Both the position numbers and the translations under genes were made by a program. The notes beneath the pieces were generated by a model that saw nothing but the letters and a program-made list of their open reading frames with translations, had not been told where the DNA came from and made no database searches. This document shows, in pieces, positions 52,086-61,423 of a stretch of 64,000 nt of DNA (within the stretch, counting starts at the first letter, position 1; the number at the start of each line of letters is the position of its first letter). This DNA comes from Zhongshania aliphaticivorans (GTDB lineage: Bacteria > Pseudomonadota > Gammaproteobacteria > Pseudomonadales > Spongiibacteraceae): contig NZ_CP014544.1 of NCBI RefSeq assembly GCF_001586255.1, forward strand, positions 3,007,501-3,071,500, written 5' to 3'.

Positions 52086-52106
52086 CTAAATGATAATCAT
52101 TATCAT
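52086..52106. promoter_or_regulatory. Fur box
   Basis: AATGATAATCATTATCATTT-type palindrome matching the GATAATGATAATCATTATC consensus at nearly every position, 30 bp before the start of the hypothetical gene at 51577-52056. The SDR gene starts 150 bp away on the other side, so control of that gene is less likely. Confidence 0.8.
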
Positions 52107-52258
52107 TTAAACAGCTAAATGCAAGCGGAGTAAAAACGTCAGCTAGCTGAGCGAAATTACCATTGACCCACCGGGAGGCAATCGCGAGGCTATGGCCAGC
52201 AGAAGCCCTCGTGCTCATGGGCTGCACACACAAATGGTTACCGTAAAAGGATAAGAAC

Positions 52259-53029
52259 ATGGCTATACAAGATTTGTTTTCTCTCCAGGGCGAGGTCGCG
52301 ATTATTACCGGCGCGGGCCGCGGTATTGGTCGCGCCATTGCAATTGCTTTTGCTCAAGCAGGCGCATCTGTCGTGTGCGCCGCGCGCACCCAAGCTGATA
52401 TTGACGATACCGCCGCGCAATGCCGCCAGGCGGGTGGCAAAGCCCTCGCCATTAGCTGCGACGTAAGCAGCGAGGACGATTTAGCCAAGCTGGTACAGAG
52501 CAGTCTCGAACAGTTTGGCAAAATCAGTATCTTGGTCAATAACGCGGGGGGCGCCTATCCTAACGATCCATTAAAAACCGACGCTAAAGCGTTTAATCGC
52601 GACTTTAATTTTAATGTAACCAGTGCATTCACTCTTACCCAGCTTTGCCAGCCTTCACTTTTGGCCAGCAGAGGCAATGTTATTAACATTACCTCTGCTG
52701 TAGCACGCTATTGTCAAGCCGGTTTCAGCAGCTATGGCACGGCCAAAGCTGCACTGACCCAAATGACAAAACTATTGGCGGCCGATTTCGCCCCAGACAT
52801 TCGCGTCAATGCCGTTGCCCCTGGCACCATACTCACCGAAGCCCTCGGCCAATTTCTCAATACCGAAATCCAAGAAAAAATGACCGCCCTCACGCCACTC
52901 AAGAGCTTGGGGCAACCGCAAGATATTGCTGCTGCAGCCCTGTTCTTAGCCTCTCCCGCCGCGCGTTGGATAAGCGGTAAAATAATTGAAGTCGACGGTG
53001 GTGCCGAGTCAACAACCTGGCCCTTTTAA
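52259..53029 (+). CDS. SDR family NAD(P)-dependent oxidoreductase
   Basis: A 256-residue classical short-chain dehydrogenase. Cofactor loop TGAGRGIGRAIA, NNAGG, catalytic Ser in INITSAVAR and Tyr-Lys in YGTAKAA, and the C-terminal ISGKIIEVDGG. Resembles gluconate/3-oxoacyl-ACP-type reductases; the substrate cannot be read from the sequence. AAAAGG precedes the ATG. Stand-alone. Confidence 0.88.
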   Translation: MAIQDLFSLQGEVAIITGAGRGIGRAIAIAFAQAGASVVCAARTQADIDDTAAQCRQAGGKALAISCDVSSEDDLAKLVQSSLEQFGKISILVNNAGGAYPNDPLKTDAKAFNRDFNFNVTSAFTLTQLCQPSLLASRGNVINITSAVARYCQAGFSSYGTAKAALTQMTKLLAADFAPDIRVNAVAPGTILTEALGQFLNTEIQEKMTALTPLKSLGQPQDIAAAALFLASPAARWISGKIIEVDGGAESTTWPF

Positions 53030-53150
53030 ACTGAGTCCAGCATAAATATGACCGTTGCCCTCACGCTGATTCGCGGCATGGCCATTGTGGTAGGGTTCCC
53101 GTCCATGTTTATAATTAGGGTTAAATTCACTAGAGATCAACTGGAGATGT

Positions 53151-53975
53151 ATGGACTCTAAAGAAATTCAGCTACTTATTGAAGAATACGGTCCCGACGC
53201 TGCAGCAATAGGCTTACAGGTTGCTGGCGCCTTAGCCATGATCCTCATTGGCTATTGGATAGCCAAGTTTGTATCAAGCGTCATTAAAGCCGCTATGGCG
53301 AAGCGCAACATTGACTTAACCCTGACCAACTTTATTGGCAAACTGGTTTTTTTCATACTCTTTGCACTGGGCGCCATTCCAGCTTTAGCTCACGCCGGAA
53401 TTCAAACCGCCTCCGTGATTGCTGCACTGGGTGCCGCAGGCCTAGCCGTTGGTTTAGCCCTGCAGGGTTCTCTGGCTAACTTTGCCGCAGGTGTGCTGCT
53501 TATTGCCTTTCGGCCTTGTAAAGTGGGCGACTGGGTCGATGCCGGCGGTTGTTCAGGCACCGTTGAAAGTATCAGTTTGTTCTCTACTATTTTGCTCACC
53601 GGCGACTACAAGCGAATAGTGATTCCCAATTCAAAAGTAATGTCGGATGCGATCACCAACTACAGCGTGATGCCCCGGCGCCGTATCGATCTTGTGGTGG
53701 GTATCTCCTATGACGCCGATATGCGTCTAGCCAAGGAAATTCTACAAAAACTGGTTGAGGCGGACACCCGTATTCTTAAAGACCCCGCGGCCACAATTGT
53801 CGTGTCGGAGTTAGGTGACTCGTCGGTGAACCTGCTCTGTCGCCCCTGGGTAGCCACCGCTGATTACTGGCCCACACGCTGGAAACTAGTAGAAGATCTC
53901 AAAAATGCCTTTGACACTGCTGGCATCGGCATTCCCTACCCGCAGATGGATGTTCACTTCCACAAAGAGTCTTAA
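53151..53975 (+). CDS. mscS: Small-conductance mechanosensitive channel, MscS family
   Basis: A 274-residue channel of the short E. coli MscS type. Three N-terminal helices; the pore helix TM3 is GAAGLAVGLALQGSLANFAAG, followed by the beta domain FRPCKVGDWVDAGG and the alpha/beta C-domain (SYDADMRLAKEIL; GIGIPYPQMDVH). Releases solutes on hypo-osmotic shock. Followed after 25 bp by a DUF481 protein gene, possibly in the same transcript. Confidence 0.92.
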   Translation: MDSKEIQLLIEEYGPDAAAIGLQVAGALAMILIGYWIAKFVSSVIKAAMAKRNIDLTLTNFIGKLVFFILFALGAIPALAHAGIQTASVIAALGAAGLAVGLALQGSLANFAAGVLLIAFRPCKVGDWVDAGGCSGTVESISLFSTILLTGDYKRIVIPNSKVMSDAITNYSVMPRRRIDLVVGISYDADMRLAKEILQKLVEADTRILKDPAATIVVSELGDSSVNLLCRPWVATADYWPTRWKLVEDLKNAFDTAGIGIPYPQMDVHFHKES

Positions 53976-54000
53976 TTTTACATTTCAAGTAAGGACAACA

Positions 54001-54738
54001 ATGACCAATATAAAGACAAGTAAGGTGGCCGCACTGGCTGCCTTGCTAGGCACCAGTACAGCATTTGCTCAAACCAACCAAACAGACTTCTGGAACGGCG
54101 ATGTCGAATTCGGCTACTTCCAGCTCGAGGGTAATAGTGAAGAGTCGAGCGTTATCGCTAAGACCGACGCCAAGCGAGTCAATGGCCAGTGGACCTACGA
54201 TATTGCTGCCGAGGCACAAAATAGCGAAGCCGCTGGCGTGCGTTCAGCAGAAAAATATGCACTGAGCAACCGGCTGGCCTATGACTTCAGTGAGTTTAAT
54301 TACAGTTTTGGCTATGCGTCGGCCACCAAAGATCGCTTTAGCGGCTATGTGTATCAGGCAACCATCGCCGGTGGTTACGGTAGACGACTGTTAAAAACCC
54401 CTAAAATGACGTGGGACGCAGAAATCGGTCCTGGTTTCAGGGTAAGTGAATTTGAAAATGGCAGTGCAGCGGGTGACGGGCAGGTATCTGAAGCCATTTT
54501 ACACCTGTCCACCGAATTTAAAGCCGCCGTATCGGAAACCGCCACCTTTGTACAAAAACTGAGTGCAGAAGCGGGCGACGAGAATACCGTCACCAAATCC
54601 GTAACCTCGTTAAAGACAAAAATCGTCGGCGGACTGGGCCTCAAACTCAGCTACACCCTGACCTACAACGAAACCGTGCCTACCGGCACTGTGCACATGG
54701 ATCGTGAAACAGCGGTCACTCTGGTCTATAACTTCTAA
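54001..54738 (+). CDS. DUF481 (YdiY-like) outer-membrane protein
   Basis: 245 residues from the ATG at 54001 (AAGGACAACA upstream), with signal peptide ALLGTSTAFAQ. The rest consists of alternating beta strands (DVEFGYFQLEGNSEESSVIAKTDAK; LSYTLTYNETVP; TAVTLVYNF) typical of DUF481 barrels, ending in an aromatic residue. Function unknown; E. coli YdiY is acid-inducible. Co-directional with mscS. Confidence 0.85.
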   Translation: MTNIKTSKVAALAALLGTSTAFAQTNQTDFWNGDVEFGYFQLEGNSEESSVIAKTDAKRVNGQWTYDIAAEAQNSEAAGVRSAEKYALSNRLAYDFSEFNYSFGYASATKDRFSGYVYQATIAGGYGRRLLKTPKMTWDAEIGPGFRVSEFENGSAAGDGQVSEAILHLSTEFKAAVSETATFVQKLSAEAGDENTVTKSVTSLKTKIVGGLGLKLSYTLTYNETVPTGTVHMDRETAVTLVYNF

Positions 54739-54774
54739 GTTCTATAGCGCGGCGGCGCCGCGCTATTCACGCTG

Positions 54775-55461
54775 TTATGCACGTTCCCGCTCCAACGCCG
54801 CCTTATCGAGTACCCGCAACTTCCCGTAACTCAATTCTATAACGCCCTCCGTTTCGAGACGCTTTAACTCTCGGCTTATGGCCTGACGAGACACGCCCAG
54901 CATTTTTGCTAGATCCTCCTGAGGCAAATGCACGTCAATTAGGCGACCAATGCCGCCATCGTCAACGCCATAAAAAGTCAGCAATTCTAAAATTCGCTGA
55001 GCCAAACGCTCGGTTAGGGAAAATAGCGCAGCGCCTTCCACGTAGCTTAATGCCAACCGCAGTTTGCGGCAGAGCATGGGAATAAAATGTTGATACAGTT
55101 CAGGGCGTGCTGTCAGCAGCGAATCGAATTTGGCGCGGGGCAAAAATAGTACCGCGCCTTCCCCCACAGCGAATGCATCGTGACTGCGCGGCAGGCCATC
55201 TAGCAGAGAAATTTCGCCAATCCAATCACCCGGCTCAACTAACATAACCAGTAATTCCTTGCCGTCCTTACTGGTATTACTCAAGCGCACTCGTCCCTGA
55301 ATTACGCCAAATAAGCCATCCCCTTCATCGCCCTGACTATACAGGCACTCGCCGTCGGCAAGCGTTCGCACCGTGCTCACCACCATTAGCTGCTCAACAA
55401 CATCGGCTGGCAAACCCGACAGCAACGGGTTGGCTCTGAGTATTTGCCGTTTATCAATCAC
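54775..55461 (-). CDS. Crp/Fnr family transcriptional regulator
   Basis: 228 residues starting at GTG with GAGGG upstream. N-terminal cyclic-nucleotide-binding fold (YSQGDEGDGLFGVIQGRVRL; EPGDWIGEISLLDGLPRSHDA) and a C-terminal HTH (LPQEDLAKMLGVSRQAISRELKRLE). No FNR-type cysteine cluster at the N-terminus, so not an Fe-S oxygen sensor. Divergent from the aldolase-like gene 141 bp away, which it might control. Confidence 0.88.
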   Translation of the reverse strand: MIDKRQILRANPLLSGLPADVVEQLMVVSTVRTLADGECLYSQGDEGDGLFGVIQGRVRLSNTSKDGKELLVMLVEPGDWIGEISLLDGLPRSHDAFAVGEGAVLFLPRAKFDSLLTARPELYQHFIPMLCRKLRLALSYVEGAALFSLTERLAQRILELLTFYGVDDGGIGRLIDVHLPQEDLAKMLGVSRQAISRELKRLETEGVIELSYGKLRVLDKAALERERA

Positions 55462-55602
55462 CTACATATTCCCTCACCAATAAACCCCGATTAACTTAAA
55501 TACATCAACACTGTCGCCTAGTTGACAGATTTACCCCGTCAAACAGCGTCAAAATGCGCTATAGCTTAAACAAGCCTTAATAAGAGCCGAGGATAAATAA
55601 CT

Positions 55603-56358
55603 ATGACAATATCACTAAAGGATCAGGTTTCCGAAGCAGAATGGCAATTGCGAGTCGATCTTGCCGCCGCCTATCGCCTTGTGGCCATGTTCGGTTGGGA
55701 CGACCTAGTGTTCACTCACATCTCTGCGCGTATTCCCGGCCCGGAACACCACTTTTTGATCAACCCCTACGGCATGATGTTCGAGGAGATCACCGCGTCG
55801 TCGCTGGTAAAAATTGACCTCAATGGCGAAAAGGTAGCCGACTCTCCCTACCCTGTAAATCCCGCTGGCTTCACCATTCACAGTGCCATTCACCAAGCCC
55901 GGGAAGACGCCCAGTGTGTTATGCACACCCATTCATTAAACGGCGTGGCGATATCCGCCCAGCGCGAAGGAATTTTGCCTCTGTCGCAGCAAGCTACTTT
56001 GGTATTGGCGAGTCTTGGCTATCATGACTATGAGGGCATTGCCCTCAACGAAGAGGAAAAGCCGAGGTTGGTTGCCAATTTAGCTGACAACACCTTTTTA
56101 ATGTTACGTAATCATGGCTTACTTACCGTCGGCGCCAATCCTGCTGATGCATTCCTATCGATGTATATTTTTGAAGCCACTTGCATGATTCAGGTAAAGG
56201 CATTGGCGGGTAATCGCGATTTAATTCCTATCGATCCGGCCATTGTCGACGGTGTTAAGGAAGCGGCCAAAATTGTCACTGGCGGTTTATTCGGCGGACT
56301 CGCCTGGCCAGGACTTTTGCGTAAAATTGACCGCCAAAATCCCGGCTATGCCGAATAA
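55603..56358 (+). CDS. Class II aldolase/adducin domain protein
   Basis: A 251-residue protein of the AraD/FucA fold. Active-site/metal motif HTHSLNGVAIS and a later LRNHGLLTVG supply the metal-binding histidines, with SARIPG and INPYGMMFEEITASSLVKID near the start. Members at this length and with this start are often of unknown substrate (many annotated only as class II aldolase). RBS GAGGATAAATAACT. Followed by the Mpo1-like gene after 24 bp. Confidence 0.88.
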   Translation: MTISLKDQVSEAEWQLRVDLAAAYRLVAMFGWDDLVFTHISARIPGPEHHFLINPYGMMFEEITASSLVKIDLNGEKVADSPYPVNPAGFTIHSAIHQAREDAQCVMHTHSLNGVAISAQREGILPLSQQATLVLASLGYHDYEGIALNEEEKPRLVANLADNTFLMLRNHGLLTVGANPADAFLSMYIFEATCMIQVKALAGNRDLIPIDPAIVDGVKEAAKIVTGGLFGGLAWPGLLRKIDRQNPGYAE

Positions 56359-56382
56359 TAAACGCAACAACAGGAGCACCTC

Positions 56383-56706
56383 ATGCCTACTGACACAAAC
56401 GACTTAAAAGTTTTCACCAGCTTTGCTGAATTTTATCCCTACTATTTGGCCGAGCACAGCAACAAAACCTGCCGCCGCCTGCACCTTATCGGCAGCCTAC
56501 TGGTACTGTCGGTACTATGCACTGCGCTATTTAATCAACAGTGGGGCTTGCTGTGGCTGCTCCCTGTTATCGGCTATGGCTTTGCGTGGGTCGGCCATTT
56601 TTTCTTTGAAAAAAATAAGCCCGCCACTTTTAAACACCCGCTTTACAGTTTTATTGGCGACTGGGTATTGGCAAAAGACCTTTTGCTCGGCCGCATACCA
56701 CTTTAG
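56383..56706 (+). CDS. DUF962/Mpo1-like membrane protein
   Basis: 107 residues with two to four hydrophobic segments and the family signature (FYPYYLAEHSNKTCRRLHLIG; GYGFAWVGHFFFEKNKPATF; HPLYSFIGDW). Yeast Mpo1 is a 2-hydroxy fatty-acid dioxygenase needing these His residues (HSN, H-L, GH, HP). The bacterial role is not established. RBS AGGAG; downstream of the aldolase in the same direction. Confidence 0.85.
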   Translation: MPTDTNDLKVFTSFAEFYPYYLAEHSNKTCRRLHLIGSLLVLSVLCTALFNQQWGLLWLLPVIGYGFAWVGHFFFEKNKPATFKHPLYSFIGDWVLAKDLLLGRIPL

Positions 56707-56804
56707 CCCCAGGGGCTTAACTTCGATATTGCCGGAAAAATATACTATGATGTGGCGCTAACACGGAAAAACCACCCCAAGGTCTCAAAAACAGGGGAAT
56801 AATA

Positions 56805-57545
56805 ATGATCCGAATAAATGCCACCAGATATTTTTTCTGGCTGTTGAGTTGCTGGGCTTGTATCACGCCGCTTAGTGGCTTTGCGAATATTGATGATTTT
56901 CAAGACCGCTATTTTGCCGAAGTCGACGGCAGCACCTGGGCCCTACACATTGATTCCAGCCATACCTTTCAACACCGAGTTACCGCAAAATTGCAGATGG
57001 GCAATACCCGAGAGCGCTATTTATTAATAGGCAATATTCGTGGTGACCGTATTACAGGCAGTTACCAAAAGCCTATAGGTATTAGCCACTCGTCTGAGGA
57101 ACTGCGCTTTGAATTACGTCGCCTAGATAAAAACCAAGTAGAGCTTAGCTTAAGCAATGCCCTTGGAGAAAATTTCAGCAAAATTACAATGAGCGCAGAC
57201 AATCACAAGAACCCAATTGATACCGCTATTCTGGGTACGTGGTATTCCGTTGCCGAGCCCGGCGCCAGCGCCAGCAATCCTTATCTTGGCGAGGAGTGGG
57301 CTATTCGTTTTGGTGCCAATGGCGAACTCTGTGAATCCCTTTATCTCGTCGACACGCGCACGCAAAAAAACCACCAAGATCCCTGTTCGCAACCAGCATC
57401 ACAACGCTGGAAGGCGGTCGATGGTAAGATTTATACTGCCGCCGGTGAGGACTGGCAATTGCATTTTAACTACCGCCTAATGGGTGGACGCTTAGTAGTC
57501 AGCTACCCCAGCGGTAAGCGTCGCGTAGCCAACTTAGCGGAGTAA
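56805..57545 (+). CDS. Hypothetical exported protein
   Basis: 246 residues with a signal peptide (about residues 1-28, WACITPLSGFA). The mature part is beta-rich, in two similar-sized halves (LQMGNTRERYLLIGNIRGDRITGSYQ; ILGTWYSVAEPGASASNPY), resembling lipocalin- or Lipo-like folds, but I do not recognise the family. No motif for enzymatic activity. AGGGGAATAATA precedes the ATG. Confidence 0.6.
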   Translation: MIRINATRYFFWLLSCWACITPLSGFANIDDFQDRYFAEVDGSTWALHIDSSHTFQHRVTAKLQMGNTRERYLLIGNIRGDRITGSYQKPIGISHSSEELRFELRRLDKNQVELSLSNALGENFSKITMSADNHKNPIDTAILGTWYSVAEPGASASNPYLGEEWAIRFGANGELCESLYLVDTRTQKNHQDPCSQPASQRWKAVDGKIYTAAGEDWQLHFNYRLMGGRLVVSYPSGKRRVANLAE

Positions 57546-57552
57546 ACGCAAC

Positions 57553-58563
57553 TCATGCTTGGCTTATTAGCGCCCACAATTCTGGGCCGCTAAAATCGCG
57601 CCGCCCGCCCTCTTCGGCGCTGTGTATCAAGGCCTTCAAACGCGCATTGGCTGGTGCGGTAAGACCGTGATTCAGCGCCAAACTTAAGACTTCGCCGTTA
57701 AGCCATTCAACTTCCGTCTTACGACCCCGCTCCAGATCTTCCCACATAGATGACCGCGCCATTGGATCTATTGCTAACATAGGCTGAGCTAGCCGCGTAA
57801 ACAAAAAATCAGGTAGCGCAAGAATAAAGGGTAGCACCGACGCGGGAACAGCAGTTAAGCGTTGTAAGGGTATCTCTGCTGCGGTAATTGCGGCTAAGGC
57901 CTCGCGTTGCAATAAGCCGAGACAGCGCCGATACGCCCGTTGCGACAACTCAGCTTTTAGCGGCAAACCCGACAGGGCATTGATGGGATTATTGAGATTT
58001 AATAATAACTTTGACCACAGTACCGAACGCATATCAGTTTGGGCTTCAAAGGGCGTTCCACTAACGGCCAATGCGGCGCCAAGCTCGGTCACTTCAGCAG
58101 CGGCTTCTACCATCACGGCGCCATCGGTGCCCGCGTGAAAACACCCCTTGCCCATCTGCAGTACATTAAACGCAATCATGCCGGCCAACACCTTGGAATT
58201 TGGCATGGCTTGACGCAGTATCGCCGCATTAGCGACGCCATTTTGCAGACTAATAATGGTGGTATTCCGCCCCATCACCGGCGCCATTTGTTCAGCTACC
58301 GCGGCAGTGTCACCCGATTTAACCGTAACAATAACGACATCTTGCTCGGGCAAAGCACTAAGTTCAGTATAAAAACGCACCTTTTGCGCATCGACCGAAT
58401 ACTTGAGACCACGAAGATCACTGATATGTAAGCCGTGTTCGGCGAGTTCGTCTGCCATACGCGGACGCCCCAACAAACAGACCTCCGCACCCCCCATTTG
58501 CAGAGCCGCGCCAATATAGCAGCCAATGCTACCCGCCCCAACTATACCTATGCGCAATGCCAT
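57553..58563 (-). CDS. Ketopantoate reductase family oxidoreductase (PanE/ApbA-like)
   Basis: A 336-residue enzyme. Rossmann motif GIVGAGSIGCYIGAALQMGG, the family lysine region VTVKSGDT, NGVANAAIL and the C-terminal MARSSMWEDLERGRKTEVEWLNGEV with helix residues typical of 2-dehydropantoate 2-reductase. It may be PanE itself or a paralog acting on another 2-oxo acid; no pan genes nearby. Confidence 0.85.
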   Translation of the reverse strand: MALRIGIVGAGSIGCYIGAALQMGGAEVCLLGRPRMADELAEHGLHISDLRGLKYSVDAQKVRFYTELSALPEQDVVIVTVKSGDTAAVAEQMAPVMGRNTTIISLQNGVANAAILRQAMPNSKVLAGMIAFNVLQMGKGCFHAGTDGAVMVEAAAEVTELGAALAVSGTPFEAQTDMRSVLWSKLLLNLNNPINALSGLPLKAELSQRAYRRCLGLLQREALAAITAAEIPLQRLTAVPASVLPFILALPDFLFTRLAQPMLAIDPMARSSMWEDLERGRKTEVEWLNGEVLSLALNHGLTAPANARLKALIHSAEEGGRRDFSGPELWALISQA

Positions 58564-58622
58564 CTAAGCCTCATTTTTGCACGTTATTATTTAATTTATT
58601 TGCAATAAAAACACCGCTGCCA

Positions 58623-61136
58623 TTAATAATGGTAGCTCAATTCCAAGCCATAACTACGAGGTTCACCCCACACTACCGCTCGGTCTGCTTGGGGCAAATT
58701 ATCTATAGCGTATATTTCATACTCTTTATCGAGGAGATTCTTACCCCACAGCGCTATACCCAATTCGCCGTGGGCAAACGCTATCTGCTGAAGGCTTAAG
58801 CGCGCATTCCATAATTGATAAGACGGCATAATAGTGAGCGCATTTTGAACATCGCCCCCACCTAGCCGAGTATCCATAAAACTGGTATTTACATTCAAAT
58901 GTAATTTGGCACTTGCGCCCTGCCAAACATGCCAGTCAAGACTCGCAGTATAGCTATTTTCTGGCGCGGCGGAAAATGCATAACGCTGAGTCACATCGTT
59001 ACCAAAGCTGTCCCTCACCTCGGTGATTTCAGCATCGAGATAGGCGTATTCCATGCTCATCACTAAGGCGCCGCTCAGTAACGCACTCACATCAAACTCA
59101 AAGCCCTGCATACTTGCACTTCCGGCGTTCAACACCTTGGTATCCGCTACCGTGCCATTGAGTAAAAAGTTCATTTGCATGTCGTCAAAATGGGTCTGAA
59201 ATACGTTGGCATTAAGGCGCAAACGCCCCTGCAACCACTCACTTTTCACACCCAGCTCCGTGCTAAATGCCTTCTCTTCGCCAAAGCCATCCGCAAAGCC
59301 AACGCCATAATCAATACTGTCAGACGCGGCGCCTTGATTGCCGTCCAACTGCGGGTCACGGGTATTAAAACCGCCGCTTTTATAGGCTTCAACGCCTTTG
59401 GCATAGAGATTAATATTTTCTTGTAACTCATACTCCACCATCGCGCTAAAGGAGTCGTCTTTAAATCGACGCTGTCCAAACACATTGTCAAAACGCCGAT
59501 CCGCGGGCAAACCACCCCGATTCAAAATAGGCGTAATCAAAGGGCCGAGCACCGCATTTTCGGCAAATGTGGTTAAGGAAAACACTTGGGGATTCCCTGC
59601 ATCAGGCGTGTACTCAAAGTAAACTTCGTCGCGCTGGTTTTTCAGTGCTTCGCGGCGATCCCGAGAGTGGCGAGCACCTACTGTAATATGCAGAGCATCA
59701 CCAAGAATGGGTGGCGTCCATCGCAACTGACCAAAGACCGCCGCCGCCGTATTATCAACGTCGTATTTCTGGCTAACAAAATTCACGATATATACATCGT
59801 CGGCGCCATCCACCAGCGAATAGAGTTGCAGGTGTAACGGGCTATTGTCTTCTACCGCCGTTTCAGTGAAATAGTATGCCCCCAGCAAGTATTCAAGGCC
59901 AATATCCTTAAATTCGCCGGTATATTGAAATTCGTGGGATTGCTGGCTCTGGGTGATTGTCGGCTTAACTAGCGGCGTTGGTCCACCATTGGCCGATTCC
60001 GCAGCTGGCCCGTCGTAGCGATGAGAATCAAGACGGTAATCAGGGGAGCCGAGACCACCCCCCAAATCAGTATAAGCGGAGTCAAATAACTCGCGATAGG
60101 CCCCAATATATTTAAACTCCCCCACATCTGTACTCGCGCTAACAATCAAGGCGTGGCCTTCGATCTCGCTAACTGACGACTCCAACGGCGCGGTGGTTGC
60201 CATGCTGCTAAAGCGATGTTGGCCAAATTTACTGCGCGCCTGTGCACTGCGTTTAATGGCATCCGCCTGGCCTTTATTGCCGTCCTCCGCTGGGGGATTG
60301 ATAGCCTGAAACATATAGTTATAAGACTCCATATCCGAACGGTCATAACTGTAATCCAGGCGCAAATCAGTGTTTATATCCCAGCTCAGATCAAAACGTG
60401 CACCCTGCACCTCCCGGTCACCAAAATCGCCCCCAGGCCCGGTATTTTCTATAAAACCATCACGGCGTTCCGTTAAATAGGCCAGTTTAACGGCGAGGGA
60501 ATCCGTTATCGGTAGGTTTACGCTTGATTTACTACGAAATAGCGCCCGGTCACCGACACCAATTGTCTGATTGAATTCCAGCTTTTCTGAGTGCGGCCGC
60601 CGGGTTAGCAAGTTAATTGCGCCACCGGTGGTATTGCGGCCATATAAAGTCCCCTGCGGGCCCCGCAATATTTCCATTCGGGTTAATTCAGCCACATCCA
60701 TGGCCGTGCCACTGGAGCGTGCAATATAAACACCGTCCAAATACAAGGCCACAGGTGTGTCTTGGGTCACTTGCACATCACCCAAACCAATGCCGCGAAT
60801 ATAAATGCGCAGGCTAGCGCCATTGATCGGAAATGGCTCTATCGTCAAACCGGGCACTTTACTGGCAATATCTGCTAAGCCGCTAACACCTTCAATCTGC
60901 AGGCGCTCTTCGCTAAACACCGTCAGTGATATTGGGGTGTCCTGTAGAGACTCTACTTTCTTGCGCGCACTAACCAGCACCTCCTCTAAACGCAACTGAC
61001 CGCTCGCAAAGCTAGCATTGCTATAAAGCGTCGACACAAAAAGCAAGACTAGTAACTTTTGCCGACGCGAACCTATGTTATCGCGGGCACTTCTCGTCCC
61101 TAGGGTGCGGCCCCGATTTGTGGTCATTGTTAACAT
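58623..61136 (-). CDS. TonB-dependent outer-membrane receptor
   Basis: 837 residues from the ATG at 61136, with GGGGAG upstream; a 45-residue longer reading frame is not supported by a signal peptide. Signal peptide near LLVLLFVSTLYSNASFA; TonB-box/plug start LEEVLVSARKKVESLQDTPISLTVF, plug motif LRGPQGTLYGRNTTGGAINL, and a long barrel ending in LELSYHY. The DTPISLTVF plug is common in marine receptors for siderophore, terpene or steroid-like ligands. No Fur box was seen. Divergent from the desaturase. Confidence 0.9.
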   Translation of the reverse strand: MLTMTTNRGRTLGTRSARDNIGSRRQKLLVLLFVSTLYSNASFASGQLRLEEVLVSARKKVESLQDTPISLTVFSEERLQIEGVSGLADIASKVPGLTIEPFPINGASLRIYIRGIGLGDVQVTQDTPVALYLDGVYIARSSGTAMDVAELTRMEILRGPQGTLYGRNTTGGAINLLTRRPHSEKLEFNQTIGVGDRALFRSKSSVNLPITDSLAVKLAYLTERRDGFIENTGPGGDFGDREVQGARFDLSWDINTDLRLDYSYDRSDMESYNYMFQAINPPAEDGNKGQADAIKRSAQARSKFGQHRFSSMATTAPLESSVSEIEGHALIVSASTDVGEFKYIGAYRELFDSAYTDLGGGLGSPDYRLDSHRYDGPAAESANGGPTPLVKPTITQSQQSHEFQYTGEFKDIGLEYLLGAYYFTETAVEDNSPLHLQLYSLVDGADDVYIVNFVSQKYDVDNTAAAVFGQLRWTPPILGDALHITVGARHSRDRREALKNQRDEVYFEYTPDAGNPQVFSLTTFAENAVLGPLITPILNRGGLPADRRFDNVFGQRRFKDDSFSAMVEYELQENINLYAKGVEAYKSGGFNTRDPQLDGNQGAASDSIDYGVGFADGFGEEKAFSTELGVKSEWLQGRLRLNANVFQTHFDDMQMNFLLNGTVADTKVLNAGSASMQGFEFDVSALLSGALVMSMEYAYLDAEITEVRDSFGNDVTQRYAFSAAPENSYTASLDWHVWQGASAKLHLNVNTSFMDTRLGGGDVQNALTIMPSYQLWNARLSLQQIAFAHGELGIALWGKNLLDKEYEIYAIDNLPQADRAVVWGEPRSYGLELSYHY

Positions 61137-61423
61137 GCTACGCGGTTCACTCCCCAAAAATGCATTGCCACTGCGGCACCTGCGTATATGCCGCCAACAA
61201 TACCATAAGCTTGCCACCAGCGAGGCTTCAAACCTGCGGCTTTTACACATCCGGACAATTCCCGATGGCATCCAACTAACCGGTAATTTACGCTTTTACT
61301 CGCATAACAAGTCCGTCTACGTCACAAACGCACATTGTCATCAAGTCGTAACTGTCAAAGACGGATTGCTTTCTATAAAATGAACCAATATATACATTTA
61401 TTTATCGACGAGGCCCCCCTCCA

